A stretch of DNA of 23,493 nucleotides from an uncultured Lachnospiraceae bacterium. GTDB lineage: Bacteria; Bacillota; Clostridia; Lachnospirales; Lachnospiraceae. Positions 9,275-15,725 of the stretch are shown here, one piece after another. The stretch spans positions 1 through 23,493 of the forward strand of contig CAJUNR010000032.1 in the NCBI GenBank assembly GCA_910587765.1, given 5' to 3'. A program made the translations under genes and the position numbers. Numbering within the stretch: position 1 is the first letter of the stretch; each line of letters starts with the position of its first letter. Under the pieces are notes generated by a model, which was not told the origin of the DNA, did no database searches, and worked only from the letters and a program-made list of their open reading frames with translations.

Positions 9275-9471
9275 GTTACTGTTCACACCTACGCCGGTTT
9301 CAGCCTGATGCGGGCAGCTCATCCTGAAAGACCCATTGAAGGGCGCCGGTCCTTAGGCGCGGTTTTTTCGCGCCTTAGTACCGCTGCGTCCCTTCATTAA
9401 GCGCGAGCGGGGTCTGGAAGGATGAGCTGCCCGCGTCGGGCGTCCGGGTGGCTTAGGTGTGAACAGTAAAC
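9275..9471 (+). mobile_element. Palindromic MITE-like element, copy 1 (complete)
   Basis: Both ends carry the same inverted repeat: GTTACTGTTCACACCTA at the left and, complemented, GTTTACTGTTCACACCTA at the right. Inside, GCGGGCAGCTCATCCT (9310-9325) pairs perfectly with 9419-9434, AGACCC pairs with GGGTCT, GAAGGG with CCCTTC, and an apical GGCGCG/CGCGCC hairpin closes on a T-rich loop. The whole 197 bp can fold into one long hairpin. The flanks CACTTCGG and CGCTTCGG differ by one base and may be a decayed target duplication. No transposase is encoded. It lies between the divergent M18 and DUF5721-like genes. Copy 3 (19894-20105) is the same element in the opposite orientation. Confidence 0.8.
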
Positions 9472-9510
9472 CGCTTCGGTTCCTTTTTATAAAGGGATTT
9501 AAAAACAGTA

Positions 9511-9539
9511 TAGCAAATCGAAGCATTTTCTTCTATAAT
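9511..9539 (+). promoter_or_regulatory. Possible promoter of the DUF5721-like gene
   Basis: A perfect TATAAT (9534-9539) lies about 45 bases upstream of the start at 9582, with a weak TAGCAA 17 bases upstream. The -10 box is convincing; the -35 box is poor, so the promoter may be weak or assisted. Confidence 0.4.
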
Positions 9540-9581
9540 AAAATAGTCAGCACACACCCAAACCAGACGAAAGGAGCGCCC

Positions 9582-10079
9582 ATGACCGCCTTACAGATCG
9601 CCGATATCAAAACGTTTATGAAAAAACTGCTTCTCACAGATTCCTTCGACCGTTTCCTTCTTCTCGAGGGGACCGTCACCACCTTCAATACCTTCCATAT
9701 TGACGGCGCCCTTCAGAAATCTTATTATACCCGGGAAGAGCAGGAACTACTCACGGAACGGACGCTTTCCCTCTGGGGCGAAGTGCGCCCCTTCTGTCTG
9801 GAACTGATCCGGGGCCGGAGGACTCCTCTGTCCTTCCGTTTCACGTTCCGGCTTTCCGCTTCCAATACGGCCAGACTGCTCGCGCAGACAGGCGTCTCCA
9901 TCCCCGCGGATCAAGTGCGCGGTCTCCTGCTGAATCTCAGATATGACGGACAGTCTCTGTCCTGCACGACCGGCACGTCCCTGTCCGTCTTCACCATGGA
10001 CAAAAAACTGGACCATGCCTGGGATGACATGGTCCAGAAATATTTCCGTCAACAGGGAATCCCCTTCGAGACGGTTTAA
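9582..10079 (+). CDS. DUF5721-like protein of unknown function
   Basis: This 165-residue soluble protein opens with MTALQIADIKTFMKKLLLTD and continues with FDRFLLLEGTVTTFNTFHID. I recognise that pattern from small conserved Lachnospiraceae proteins annotated DUF5721. It has no signal peptide, membrane segment or catalytic motif that I can identify. The middle (about 70-115) is rich in Arg and Phe, consistent with a compact mixed fold. ATG at 9582 is chosen because AAGGAG lies at 9571-9576; an upstream in-frame extension to 9459 would run into the element at 9275-9471. Its 3' end faces htpG with only 19 bases between the stop codons. The family name is from memory and should be checked; no function is known. 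Confidence 0.7.
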   Translation: MTALQIADIKTFMKKLLLTDSFDRFLLLEGTVTTFNTFHIDGALQKSYYTREEQELLTERTLSLWGEVRPFCLELIRGRRTPLSFRFTFRLSASNTARLLAQTGVSIPADQVRGLLLNLRYDGQSLSCTTGTSLSVFTMDKKLDHAWDDMVQKYFRQQGIPFETV

Positions 10080-10098
10080 GCGCCCGCCCTGATCTGAT

Positions 10099-12222
10099 CT
10101 ATTTCGTCAGAAGCATCATGATCTCGTTGCTTCTGGTGACAAATCGGGTCATCGCTTCCGGAGAAAGCGGCTGGTGGCTGATCATGGCCAGATCATAGAG
10201 CTGTTCGCAGATCGTATTCGCATGCTCGCTTTCCGGATGTTCAAACAAGTACTTCACAAGCACATTGTTGGCATTGAGAATCAGAACAGTGGAAGAACCG
10301 AATGCGTTGGGATCCATGCCGTACATGTTGTACATCTTCATCATCTCCTGCATTCTGCGGTTCTCCTCGGAGAGCGTAATCATGGAAGACACTTTCTCGT
10401 TCTTCAGCTTTTCTACCTTCACTTCCAGCTTCTCGTTGTTCAGTGCTTTGCGGAACAGTTCGGTCAGCGCGTCGGTTTCCGCCTTCAGCTCTTCCTCGGA
10501 AGCCTCCTCTTTCATCGTATCCGTCACATCCGCGTCGATGCGCTGGAACTTCACCTTCTCGTTCTTCGCCTCCAAATGGTTAATGAACGGGCTGTCAATG
10601 TTGTGCTTTAAGACGACCGCATTCATGCCCTGCTCACGGAACAGATTGATATACTGGCTCTGCTGTACCTCGTCGGTCACAAAATAGATCGTCGTCTTAG
10701 GCTCTTCCTGCTCCTCTTCCACGGGTTCGCCGTCCGCGGTCTCCACGGTCTGCTCCGGCTTCTCCTCCGATGCGTCGGAATCCTCCGCTTTCGGCTCCGC
10801 CTCCGCGCCGTCTGCGGACGCCGCCTGCGCCTCCGTACCGCCCTCCGCTGCCAGATACTCTTTCATTGTCGTATATTTGCCGTCAATGTCCTTGAAGAGC
10901 ACGTAGTCCGTCATACGCTCGCAGAATTTCTCGTCCCGGATGCAGCCGAATTTGATGAACGGATTGATGTCATCCCAGTATTTCTCATAGTTCTCGCGGT
11001 CGGTCTTGCACATTCCGCTTAACTTGTCCGCCACCTTCTTGGTAATATAATCCGAAATCTTCTTCACGAAACCGTCGTTCTGAAGCGCGCTTCTCGATAC
11101 ATTGAGCGGCAGATCCGGACAGTCGATCACGCCCTTTAACAGCAGCAGGAACTCCGGAATCACTTCCTTGATGTTGTCCGCAATGAACACCTGATTGTTG
11201 TACAGCTTGATCGTTCCCTCAATGGTATCGTACTCCATATTAATCTTCGGGAAATAGAGAATGCCTTTCAGATTAAACGGATAGTCCATATTCAGGTGAA
11301 TCCAGAACAGCGGCTCCTTGTAGTCCATGAACACCTTGCGGTAGAATTCCTTGTATTGTTCCTCTGTACACTCGTTGGGATGTTTGGTCCAGAGCGGCGC
11401 GGTATCGCTCAGGGAGACCGGCCGCTTGTTGATCTTCACTCTGTCTCTCGCCGGCGAGATTTCCTTCGTCTCTTTGGTGCCGTCCTCGTTCTCGATCTCT
11501 TCGGTCTTCGCCTCCTCATGGATGCGCTCAACCACCACATCGTCTTCGGTCAGTTCGCTCTCGTCGATCGTCTCATATTCCTGCTCCGCGTTCTCTTTTG
11601 CAAGGAAAATCTCCACCGGCATGAAAGAGCAGTATTTGCTGATCACTTCCCGGGCGCGGTACTCGTTGGCAAACTCCAGGCTCTCTTCGTTCAGGAACAG
11701 CGTGATCTGTGTACCTACCGTGTCCCTGGAACCGGCCGTCATGGAAAATTCCGTTCCGCCGTCGCACTCCCAGTGAACCGCCTCCGCTCCCTCTTTGTAG
11801 GAAAGCGTGTCGATGTGCACCTCATCCGCCACCATGAACGCGGAATAAAAGCCCAGACCGAAATGACCGATGATCTGATCCTCATTGGTCTTGTCCTTGT
11901 ACTGCGCCAGGAAGTCCGTCGCACCGGAGAAGGCAATCTGATTGATGTATTCTTCCACTTCCTCCGCCGTCATGCCAAGACCGTTGTCAATAAATTTCAG
12001 CGTCTTCTCATCCGGGTTGACCAGAATCTGAATCTGAGGTTTGTATTTATCCGGAAGCGTATACTCTCCCATCATATCCAGTTTCTTCAGTTTGGTGATC
12101 GCGTCGCACCCGTTGGAGACCATCTCACGGAAGAAGATATCGTGATCGGAATAAAGCCATTTTTTAATAATCGGAAAAATATTGTCGCTGTTAATCGAAA
12201 GATTTCCATGTTTCTCGTTCAT
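10099..12222 (-). CDS. htpG: Chaperone HtpG (bacterial Hsp90)
   Basis: This 707-residue protein is the cytosolic Hsp90 chaperone, an ATP-driven dimer that remodels client proteins. The N-terminal ATPase domain shows REMVSNGCDA with Asn37, the DNGLGM box, the GHFGLGFYSAFMV glycine-rich lid and the GTQITLFL strand. The middle domain includes WTKHPNEC and LNVSRSALQ, and the C-terminal dimerisation region ends in EIMMLLTK. At about 452-508 an Ala/Glu/Asp-rich low-complexity insertion interrupts the middle domain and accounts for much of the excess over typical HtpG length. ATG at 12222 is chosen by homology, with AAAGGCAGTGG just upstream; an in-frame extension runs through the promoter and the CIRCE element. 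A sigma-A promoter and a CIRCE operator lie upstream, implying HrcA control. Confidence 0.96.
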   Translation of the reverse strand: MNEKHGNLSINSDNIFPIIKKWLYSDHDIFFREMVSNGCDAITKLKKLDMMGEYTLPDKYKPQIQILVNPDEKTLKFIDNGLGMTAEEVEEYINQIAFSGATDFLAQYKDKTNEDQIIGHFGLGFYSAFMVADEVHIDTLSYKEGAEAVHWECDGGTEFSMTAGSRDTVGTQITLFLNEESLEFANEYRAREVISKYCSFMPVEIFLAKENAEQEYETIDESELTEDDVVVERIHEEAKTEEIENEDGTKETKEISPARDRVKINKRPVSLSDTAPLWTKHPNECTEEQYKEFYRKVFMDYKEPLFWIHLNMDYPFNLKGILYFPKINMEYDTIEGTIKLYNNQVFIADNIKEVIPEFLLLLKGVIDCPDLPLNVSRSALQNDGFVKKISDYITKKVADKLSGMCKTDRENYEKYWDDINPFIKFGCIRDEKFCERMTDYVLFKDIDGKYTTMKEYLAAEGGTEAQAASADGAEAEPKAEDSDASEEKPEQTVETADGEPVEEEQEEPKTTIYFVTDEVQQSQYINLFREQGMNAVVLKHNIDSPFINHLEAKNEKVKFQRIDADVTDTMKEEASEEELKAETDALTELFRKALNNEKLEVKVEKLKNEKVSSMITLSEENRRMQEMMKMYNMYGMDPNAFGSSTVLILNANNVLVKYLFEHPESEHANTICEQLYDLAMISHQPLSPEAMTRFVTRSNEIMMLLTK

Positions 12223-12307
12223 ATTTCCACTGCCTTTCTTTGTCTGATTCGGCGCCGCAGTCCCGGTCATACCGACTCCCGGTCCCCTGCCCGCGCGGTT
12301 TAATAGT

Positions 12308-12336
12308 AATATAATCCTCCGGAAGCCAAAAGTCAA
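12308..12336 (-). promoter_or_regulatory. htpG promoter
   Basis: On the minus strand TTGACT (12336-12331) and TATATT (12313-12308) are separated by exactly 17 bases. Transcription would begin near 12301, giving an 80-base 5' leader before htpG. Confidence 0.8.
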
Positions 12337-12343
12337 GACATTT

Positions 12344-12370
12344 TTAGCACTCATTCTTTGTGAGTGCTAA
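12344..12370. promoter_or_regulatory. CIRCE operator (HrcA binding site)
   Basis: TTAGCACTC at 12344-12352 and GAGTGCTAA at 12362-12370 are separated by exactly nine bases, a perfect match to the CIRCE consensus bound by the heat-shock repressor HrcA. It lies seven bases upstream of the htpG -35 box rather than over the transcription start, and about 50 bases upstream of the divergent promoter at 12421-12449. Confidence 0.95.
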
Positions 12371-12420
12371 TAATTTTTTCTAAAAATTTTAAACATTTTC
12401 TAAAACGCCCTGTCTCTTCG

Positions 12421-12449
12421 TTGATTTTGCCTATATTCTGTGTTAGAAT
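12421..12449 (+). promoter_or_regulatory. Promoter of the cytidylate-kinase-like gene
   Basis: TTGATT (12421-12426) and TAGAAT (12444-12449) are separated by 17 bases, so transcription would start near 12456, about 34 bases before the gene. Confidence 0.7.
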
Positions 12450-12489
12450 AAAAGCGGACTTATAATATTTCCACAAAGGGGTGGTGTAT

Positions 12490-13119
12490 ATGGCAAAAAA
12501 ATTTACGATCACATTAGGACGTGAGTGCGGCGCCGGCGCAACGCTGATCGCACAGGCGCTTTCCGAGGACCTCCATATCCCGTACTATGACAAAGATATT
12601 TTCCGCATGGTCTCCGACCGCAGCGGAGTTCTGGAGGAATTTTTTCACGTCAACAACGAACGTCCCGGCAACAACCTTCTGTACAAGATCATCAAGGAAC
12701 TCAACCCGAGGGACCAGAAGCCCTCTCTGGGAAAAGACATCGTCTCTCCCGACAATCTGTTCCGCTTTCAGTCCGAACTGATCCGGGAGCTGGCCGAGAA
12801 CGAGACCTGCATGATCATCGGCCGCTGCTCCGACTACATCCTGAGGGACCATGACCACGTAGTCAAGGTATTTGTATGCGGAGATCCGGAGAGCAAGGTC
12901 CGCCGCATGATGAATACGTTCTCTCTGGAGAGAAACGCCGCCATCGACCGCATCAGGGACACGGACAAACAGCGCCGCAAATATTACAACTACTATACCG
13001 GCAAAACGTGGGACGCCGCCGTCAACTACGACCTCTGCTTGAACACCGGCAGCATGACCATTGAAGAAGGGGCGGAGATGATCAAGTGCTATCTCAAACA
13101 GAAAGGCTATATCGACTGA
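12490..13119 (+). CDS. Cytidylate kinase-like family protein
   Basis: This 209-residue protein belongs to the P-loop cytidylate kinase-like family (Pfam Cytidylate_kin2), whose members probably phosphorylate a nucleotide or small molecule but are poorly characterised. The P-loop is GRECGAGAT at residues 10-18, a variant of the common G-R-E-x-G-S-G-G form. Further along, CMIIGRCSDYIL is the second core strand, VKVFVCGDPESKVRRMM is the lid start, and DKQRRKYYNYYTGKTW is the basic helix that usually contacts phosphate. ATG at 12490 is preferred over in-frame GTG codons at 12481 and 12484 because the purine-rich AAAGGGGTGG runs across those codons. It is divergent from htpG, with a CIRCE element between, and is followed by a terminator-like hairpin. 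The true substrate is unknown. Confidence 0.82.
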   Translation: MAKKFTITLGRECGAGATLIAQALSEDLHIPYYDKDIFRMVSDRSGVLEEFFHVNNERPGNNLLYKIIKELNPRDQKPSLGKDIVSPDNLFRFQSELIRELAENETCMIIGRCSDYILRDHDHVVKVFVCGDPESKVRRMMNTFSLERNAAIDRIRDTDKQRRKYYNYYTGKTWDAAVNYDLCLNTGSMTIEEGAEMIKCYLKQKGYID

Positions 13120-13173
13120 TATTCCGCACCGGTACCGTCCTGCCGGATGCGGACGCCCGGATAGAATCATAAG

Positions 13174-13232
13174 ATGCCGCCGTACGCGCACCTGTCCCCT
13201 CCCGGGAAAGGCGCCCGATACGGCGGCATTTT
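13174..13232. terminator. Hairpin between convergent genes, probable bidirectional terminator
   Basis: ATGCCGCCGTA (13174-13184) pairs perfectly with TACGGCGGCAT (13219-13229), with further GCGC/GCGC pairing inside. It is followed by TTTT on the plus strand and a weaker T-rich stretch on the minus strand. It sits between the kinase-like gene and glpK and touches the glpK stop codon. Confidence 0.6.
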
Positions 13233-14731
13233 CATCCGTCCTGCTTCGCCCAGCCGTAAGAATATTTCACGGCCCGCTTCCAGCCCTCCGTCTTCTCACG
13301 CCGGACCGTCTCCTCGATCGACGGTTCAAAGATCCGGTCAACCGCGCAGTTTCGCTGCACTTCTTCTTTATTTTTCCAGTATCCCACCGTCAGGCCGGCC
13401 AGGTAAGCCGCCCCCATCGCCGTCGTCTCCACGCACCGGGGACGCTCCACCGGAGCGCCGATCAGATCTGCCTGCGTCTGCATCAGGAAATTGTTGGCGC
13501 TGGCCCCGCCGTCCACCTTCAGCACCGCGAGACGGATCCCGGAATCCGCTTCCATGGCCTGCAGAACGTCGTTGGTCTGGCAGGCGAGGGACTCCAGCGT
13601 AGCGCGGATAATATGGTATTTGTTCACGCCCCGGGTGATACCCACGATCGTCCCTCTGGCATACTGATCCCAGTGCGGCGCGCCCAGTCCGGTAAAAGCC
13701 GGAACGACATAACAGCCGTTCGTATCCTTCACCTTCTGCGCCATGTACTCGGAATCCTCGGCCGAATCAATCAGGCGCATCTCGTCCCGCAGCCACTGGA
13801 TCGCCGCTCCCGCGGTGAAGATCGAACCTTCCAGCGCATAGGTCACTTTCCCGTCCAGCCCCCAGGCGATCGTCGTCACCAGCCCGTTGTCGGAGAACAC
13901 CGGTTTCTCCCCGGTGTTCATCAGCAGGAAGCAGCCGGTTCCGTACGTGTTCTTCGCCTCGCCGGGCCGGAAACAGGTCTGACCGAACAGAGCCGCCTGC
14001 TGATCTCCCGCCGCCCCGGCGATGGGAATCGGCGCTCCGAAGACCGACGCGTCCGTCTCGCCGTACACGCAGCCCGAGGGCTTCACTTCCGGCAGCATGC
14101 ACCGGGGAATGCCAAGCTCCCGCAGAATCTCCTCATCCCACTCAAGCGTCCGGATGTTAAAGAGAAGCGTCCGCGAGGCATTGGAATAGTCCGTCACGTG
14201 GACCTTCCCTCTGGTCAGTTTCCAGATCAGCCACGTCTCCACCGTCCCGAAAAGCAGTTCGCCTCTCTCCGCCCGTTCCCGCGTGCCCTCCACGTTGTCC
14301 AGAATCCATTTCAGCTTCGTTCCGGAGAAATAAGCGTCGATCACCAGACCGGTCTTCTGCCGGAAGAGGTCCACCAGTCCTTTTTTCTTCAAAGTGTCGC
14401 AATACTCCGAAGTCCGCCGGCACTGCCAGACGATGGCGGGACAGACCGGCTCTCCGGTCTGCCGGTCCCATACGACCGTCGTCTCCCTCTGGTTTGTGAT
14501 CCCGATGGCCGCGATCTCCTCCGCCGAGGCTCCGATCTTCGTCATGGCCTCCACCGCCACGCCAAGCTGCGTGGACCAGATCTCGCCCGCGTCATGCTCC
14601 ACCCAGCCCGGCCTCGGGAAATACTGCGTAAATTCCTTCTGCGCCAGACTGCGGATCTCCCCGTTCCTGTCAAAGAGAATGCACCGGTTGCTCGTCGTCC
14701 CCGCATCCAGCGCCATCACATAGTTTGCCAT
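13232..14731 (-). CDS. glpK: Glycerol kinase
   Basis: This 499-residue FGGY-family enzyme phosphorylates glycerol to glycerol 3-phosphate with ATP, the entry step of glycerol use. Visible landmarks are LDAGTTSNRCILFD (phosphate loop), FPRPGWVEHDAGEIW, NQRETTVVWDRQTG, IAGAAGDQQAALFGQ (catalytic Asp), KNTYGTGCFLLMNTG and KVDGGASANNFLMQTQADL. The length is exactly typical. The segment before IAGAAGDQQ reads VYGETDASVFGAPIP, without the histidine that PTS-regulated Gram-positive GlpK proteins carry near that place. ATG at 14731 has AAGGAGG seven bases upstream; the earlier in-frame start at 14767 has none. No glycerol facilitator or GlpD/GlpO gene is adjacent. Upstream lie two tandem hairpin repeats at 14769-14907. 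Function is secure; regulation is inference. Confidence 0.97.
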   Translation of the reverse strand: MANYVMALDAGTTSNRCILFDRNGEIRSLAQKEFTQYFPRPGWVEHDAGEIWSTQLGVAVEAMTKIGASAEEIAAIGITNQRETTVVWDRQTGEPVCPAIVWQCRRTSEYCDTLKKKGLVDLFRQKTGLVIDAYFSGTKLKWILDNVEGTRERAERGELLFGTVETWLIWKLTRGKVHVTDYSNASRTLLFNIRTLEWDEEILRELGIPRCMLPEVKPSGCVYGETDASVFGAPIPIAGAAGDQQAALFGQTCFRPGEAKNTYGTGCFLLMNTGEKPVFSDNGLVTTIAWGLDGKVTYALEGSIFTAGAAIQWLRDEMRLIDSAEDSEYMAQKVKDTNGCYVVPAFTGLGAPHWDQYARGTIVGITRGVNKYHIIRATLESLACQTNDVLQAMEADSGIRLAVLKVDGGASANNFLMQTQADLIGAPVERPRCVETTAMGAAYLAGLTVGYWKNKEEVQRNCAVDRIFEPSIEETVRREKTEGWKRAVKYSYGWAKQDG

Positions 14732-14768
14732 AAGATGCCTCCTTCCCAATTTCTTCCCTGCCCGCACA

Positions 14769-14907
14769 GGGCATCCGTCAGCCTGCTGACAGTTTCATCC
14801 GGACGCCCGTATGCATAATAATCGAGTAGGGGAGGTTTCTTCCCTACTCGCGCATCGGGTGCCTGTCAGCTCTGCTGACAATCTTCCTTAGGCACCCGTA
14901 TGCATAC
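14769..14907. repeat. Two tandem structured repeats (about 89-bp period) upstream of glpK
   Basis: Two units share one layout. Each has an inner hairpin (GTCAGCCTGCTGAC at 14777-14790; GTCAGCTCTGCTGAC at 14865-14879), an outer stem (GGGCATCC/GGACGCCC at 14769-14776 and 14801-14808; CGGGTGCCT/AGGCACCCG at 14856-14864 and 14890-14898) and the same tail CCCGTATGCATA (14806-14817 and 14895-14906). The outer stems differ in sequence but both pair. Between them is a 9-bp hairpin, CGAGTAGGG/CCCTACTCG (14823-14831 and 14842-14850). A partial echo of its GGGAAGAAA side recurs just before the glpK ribosome binding site. No clear glpK promoter is visible. Confidence 0.7.
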
Positions 14908-14908
14908 G

Positions 14909-14935
14909 AAAAAACCCGGAAGCCACGCCTCCGGG
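14909..14935 (-). terminator. Terminator of the tRNA-Leu pair
   Basis: On the minus strand CCCGGAGGC and GCTTCCGGG form a GC-rich hairpin followed by six T. It begins about ten bases after the tRNA-Leu at 14944-15028. Confidence 0.9.
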
Positions 14936-14943
14936 AATCGTCA

Positions 14944-15028
14944 TGCGGAAGAAGGGACTTGAACCCTCACGAGCGTAGCGCTCACAAGAACCTGAATCTT
15001 GCTCGTCTGCCAATTCCGACACTTCCGC
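14944..15028 (-). tRNA. tRNA-Leu (anticodon CAG)
   Basis: On the minus strand the 85-base gene begins GCGGAAG and ends CTTCCGC plus discriminator A, giving a seven-pair acceptor stem. The anticodon stem CAAGA/TCTTG encloses TTCAGGT, so the anticodon is CAG. A long class II variable arm (GAGCG/CGCTC) and the GGTTCAAGTCC T-loop confirm leucine. CCA is not encoded; TGA follows. It is identical to the copy at 15494-15578 and is transcribed with the AAG gene upstream. Confidence 0.95.
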
Positions 15029-15068
15029 ATTTTGTATGAAATTTTTTACAGAGTCCATACTCTCTGTA

Positions 15069-15152
15069 TGCGGAAGATGGGACTTGAACCCACACGACCT
15101 GGCGGTCACAAGATCCTTAGTCTTGCTCGTCTGCCAATTCCGACACTTCCGC
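15069..15152 (-). tRNA. tRNA-Leu (anticodon AAG)
   Basis: This 84-base class II tRNA shares its acceptor, D-arm and T-arm sequences with the two CAG genes. The anticodon stem CAAGA/TCTTG encloses CTAAGGA, giving anticodon AAG. The variable arm pairs GACC with GGTC. No CCA is encoded. It is the first gene after the promoter at 15188-15216 and is followed after 40 bases by the CAG gene. Confidence 0.93.
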
Positions 15153-15187
15153 AAATTGTCGAATCACTGAACGACTCAACGATAGAT

Positions 15188-15216
15188 ATTATAGCACCAT
15201 ATACCCTTCCCGTCAA
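15188..15216 (-). promoter_or_regulatory. Promoter of the tRNA-Leu pair
   Basis: On the minus strand TTGACG (15216-15211) is followed after 17 bases by a perfect TATAAT (15193-15188). Transcription would start near 15181, about 29 bases before the first tRNA. Confidence 0.88.
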
Positions 15217-15274
15217 TACCTGTTTTATCTTTTTTTATGCATTTTTTATTCATCTGTAACAATTCAGATAACGT

Positions 15275-15385
15275 GTTACTGTTTGCATCTACACTGGTTT
15301 CAGCCCGATGCGGACAGTCATCCTGAAAGAACCATGAAAAAGGGCGCCGGCCCTCAGGCGCGGCCTTTTCGCACTCACGTCAGAC
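15275..15385 (+). mobile_element. Palindromic MITE-like element, copy 2 (truncated)
   Basis: The left half resembles copy 1 in order and sequence: GTTACTGTTTGCATCTACAC, GGTTTCAGCCCGATGCGGAC, CATCCTGAAAGAACCAT, GGGCGCCGGCCCT and a GGCGCGG apical stem with a T-rich loop. The right half, which would pair with the left, is lost or replaced after about 15375, so the long hairpin cannot form. It lies between two tRNA-Leu units, upstream of the promoter at 15188-15216. The right boundary is approximate. Confidence 0.65.
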
Positions 15386-15444
15386 GCCCGCCCTTCTTGG
15401 AAGGCAAAACCCGAACCGCTTTGATTCTACGCCGCCAGATGCAC

Positions 15445-15489
15445 AAAATGGCGCAAAATCCGAACCGCTGCAGTTCGATTTCGCGCCAT
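15445..15489 (-). terminator. Hairpin after the third tRNA-Leu, probable terminator
   Basis: On the minus strand ATGGCGC, AAATCGAAC and their partners GGTTCGGATTT, GCGCCAT form an imperfect long hairpin ending in TTTTG, five bases after the tRNA. A degenerate second copy of one arm lies at 15403-15433 (AAAACCCGAACCGCT against AAAATCCGAACCGCT), suggesting local duplication. Confidence 0.6.
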
Positions 15490-15493
15490 GTAC

Positions 15494-15578
15494 TGCGGAA
15501 GAAGGGACTTGAACCCTCACGAGCGTAGCGCTCACAAGAACCTGAATCTTGCTCGTCTGCCAATTCCGACACTTCCGC
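15494..15578 (-). tRNA. tRNA-Leu (anticodon CAG), second copy
   Basis: The 85 bases are identical to the gene at 14944-15028, with anticodon CAG, a long variable arm, a seven-pair acceptor stem and no encoded CCA. It has its own promoter at 15591-15619 and is a separate transcription unit from the other two. Confidence 0.95.
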
Positions 15579-15590
15579 ATTCCGTATGTT

Positions 15591-15619
15591 ATCATACAAC
15601 ATCTTGACAAAAAAGTCAA
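15591..15619 (-). promoter_or_regulatory. Promoter of the third tRNA-Leu
   Basis: On the minus strand TTGACT (15619-15614) and TATGAT (15596-15591) are separated by 17 bases. Transcription would begin near 15585, about seven bases before the tRNA. Its -35 region interlocks with that of the divergent promoter at 15604-15632. Confidence 0.82.
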
Positions 15620-15632
15620 AAATTTTTACAAT
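15604..15632 (+). promoter_or_regulatory. Promoter of the XRE regulator, with overlapping palindrome
   Basis: TTGACA (15604-15609) and TACAAT (15627-15632) are 17 bases apart. Together with the opposing -35 box, the sequence TTGAC-N6-GTCAA (15604-15619) is a perfect palindrome, which could also serve as an operator. The leader to the gene is about 87 bases. Confidence 0.82.
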
Positions 15633-15725
15633 GTATCTTAAAAAATGCTCTCCGTAGATTCTAATTATAACCCGTTTCAAAGTATTATTTATGTAGAGAA
15701 CCCAGTCTGAAAGGAAGGTAAAAAA

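Noticed and set aside
7970..9400. Long plus-strand open frame opposite the M18 peptidase
   Set aside because: It is antisense to a gene with all metal ligands visible, is rich in Arg and His, and runs through the palindromic element.
13613..14818. Long plus-strand open frame opposite glpK
   Set aside because: Arg/Pro/His-rich antisense translation without recognisable motifs; glpK on the other strand is certain.
14769..14907. Known riboswitch (such as tandem glycine) before glpK
   Set aside because: The conserved core sequences of riboswitches I know are not visible; only the tandem layout is similar.
15069..15578. CRISPR-like array from the repeated sequences around 14945-15578
   Set aside because: The repeats are full tRNA-Leu genes with cloverleaf structure, not short repeats with unique spacers, and no cas gene is present.
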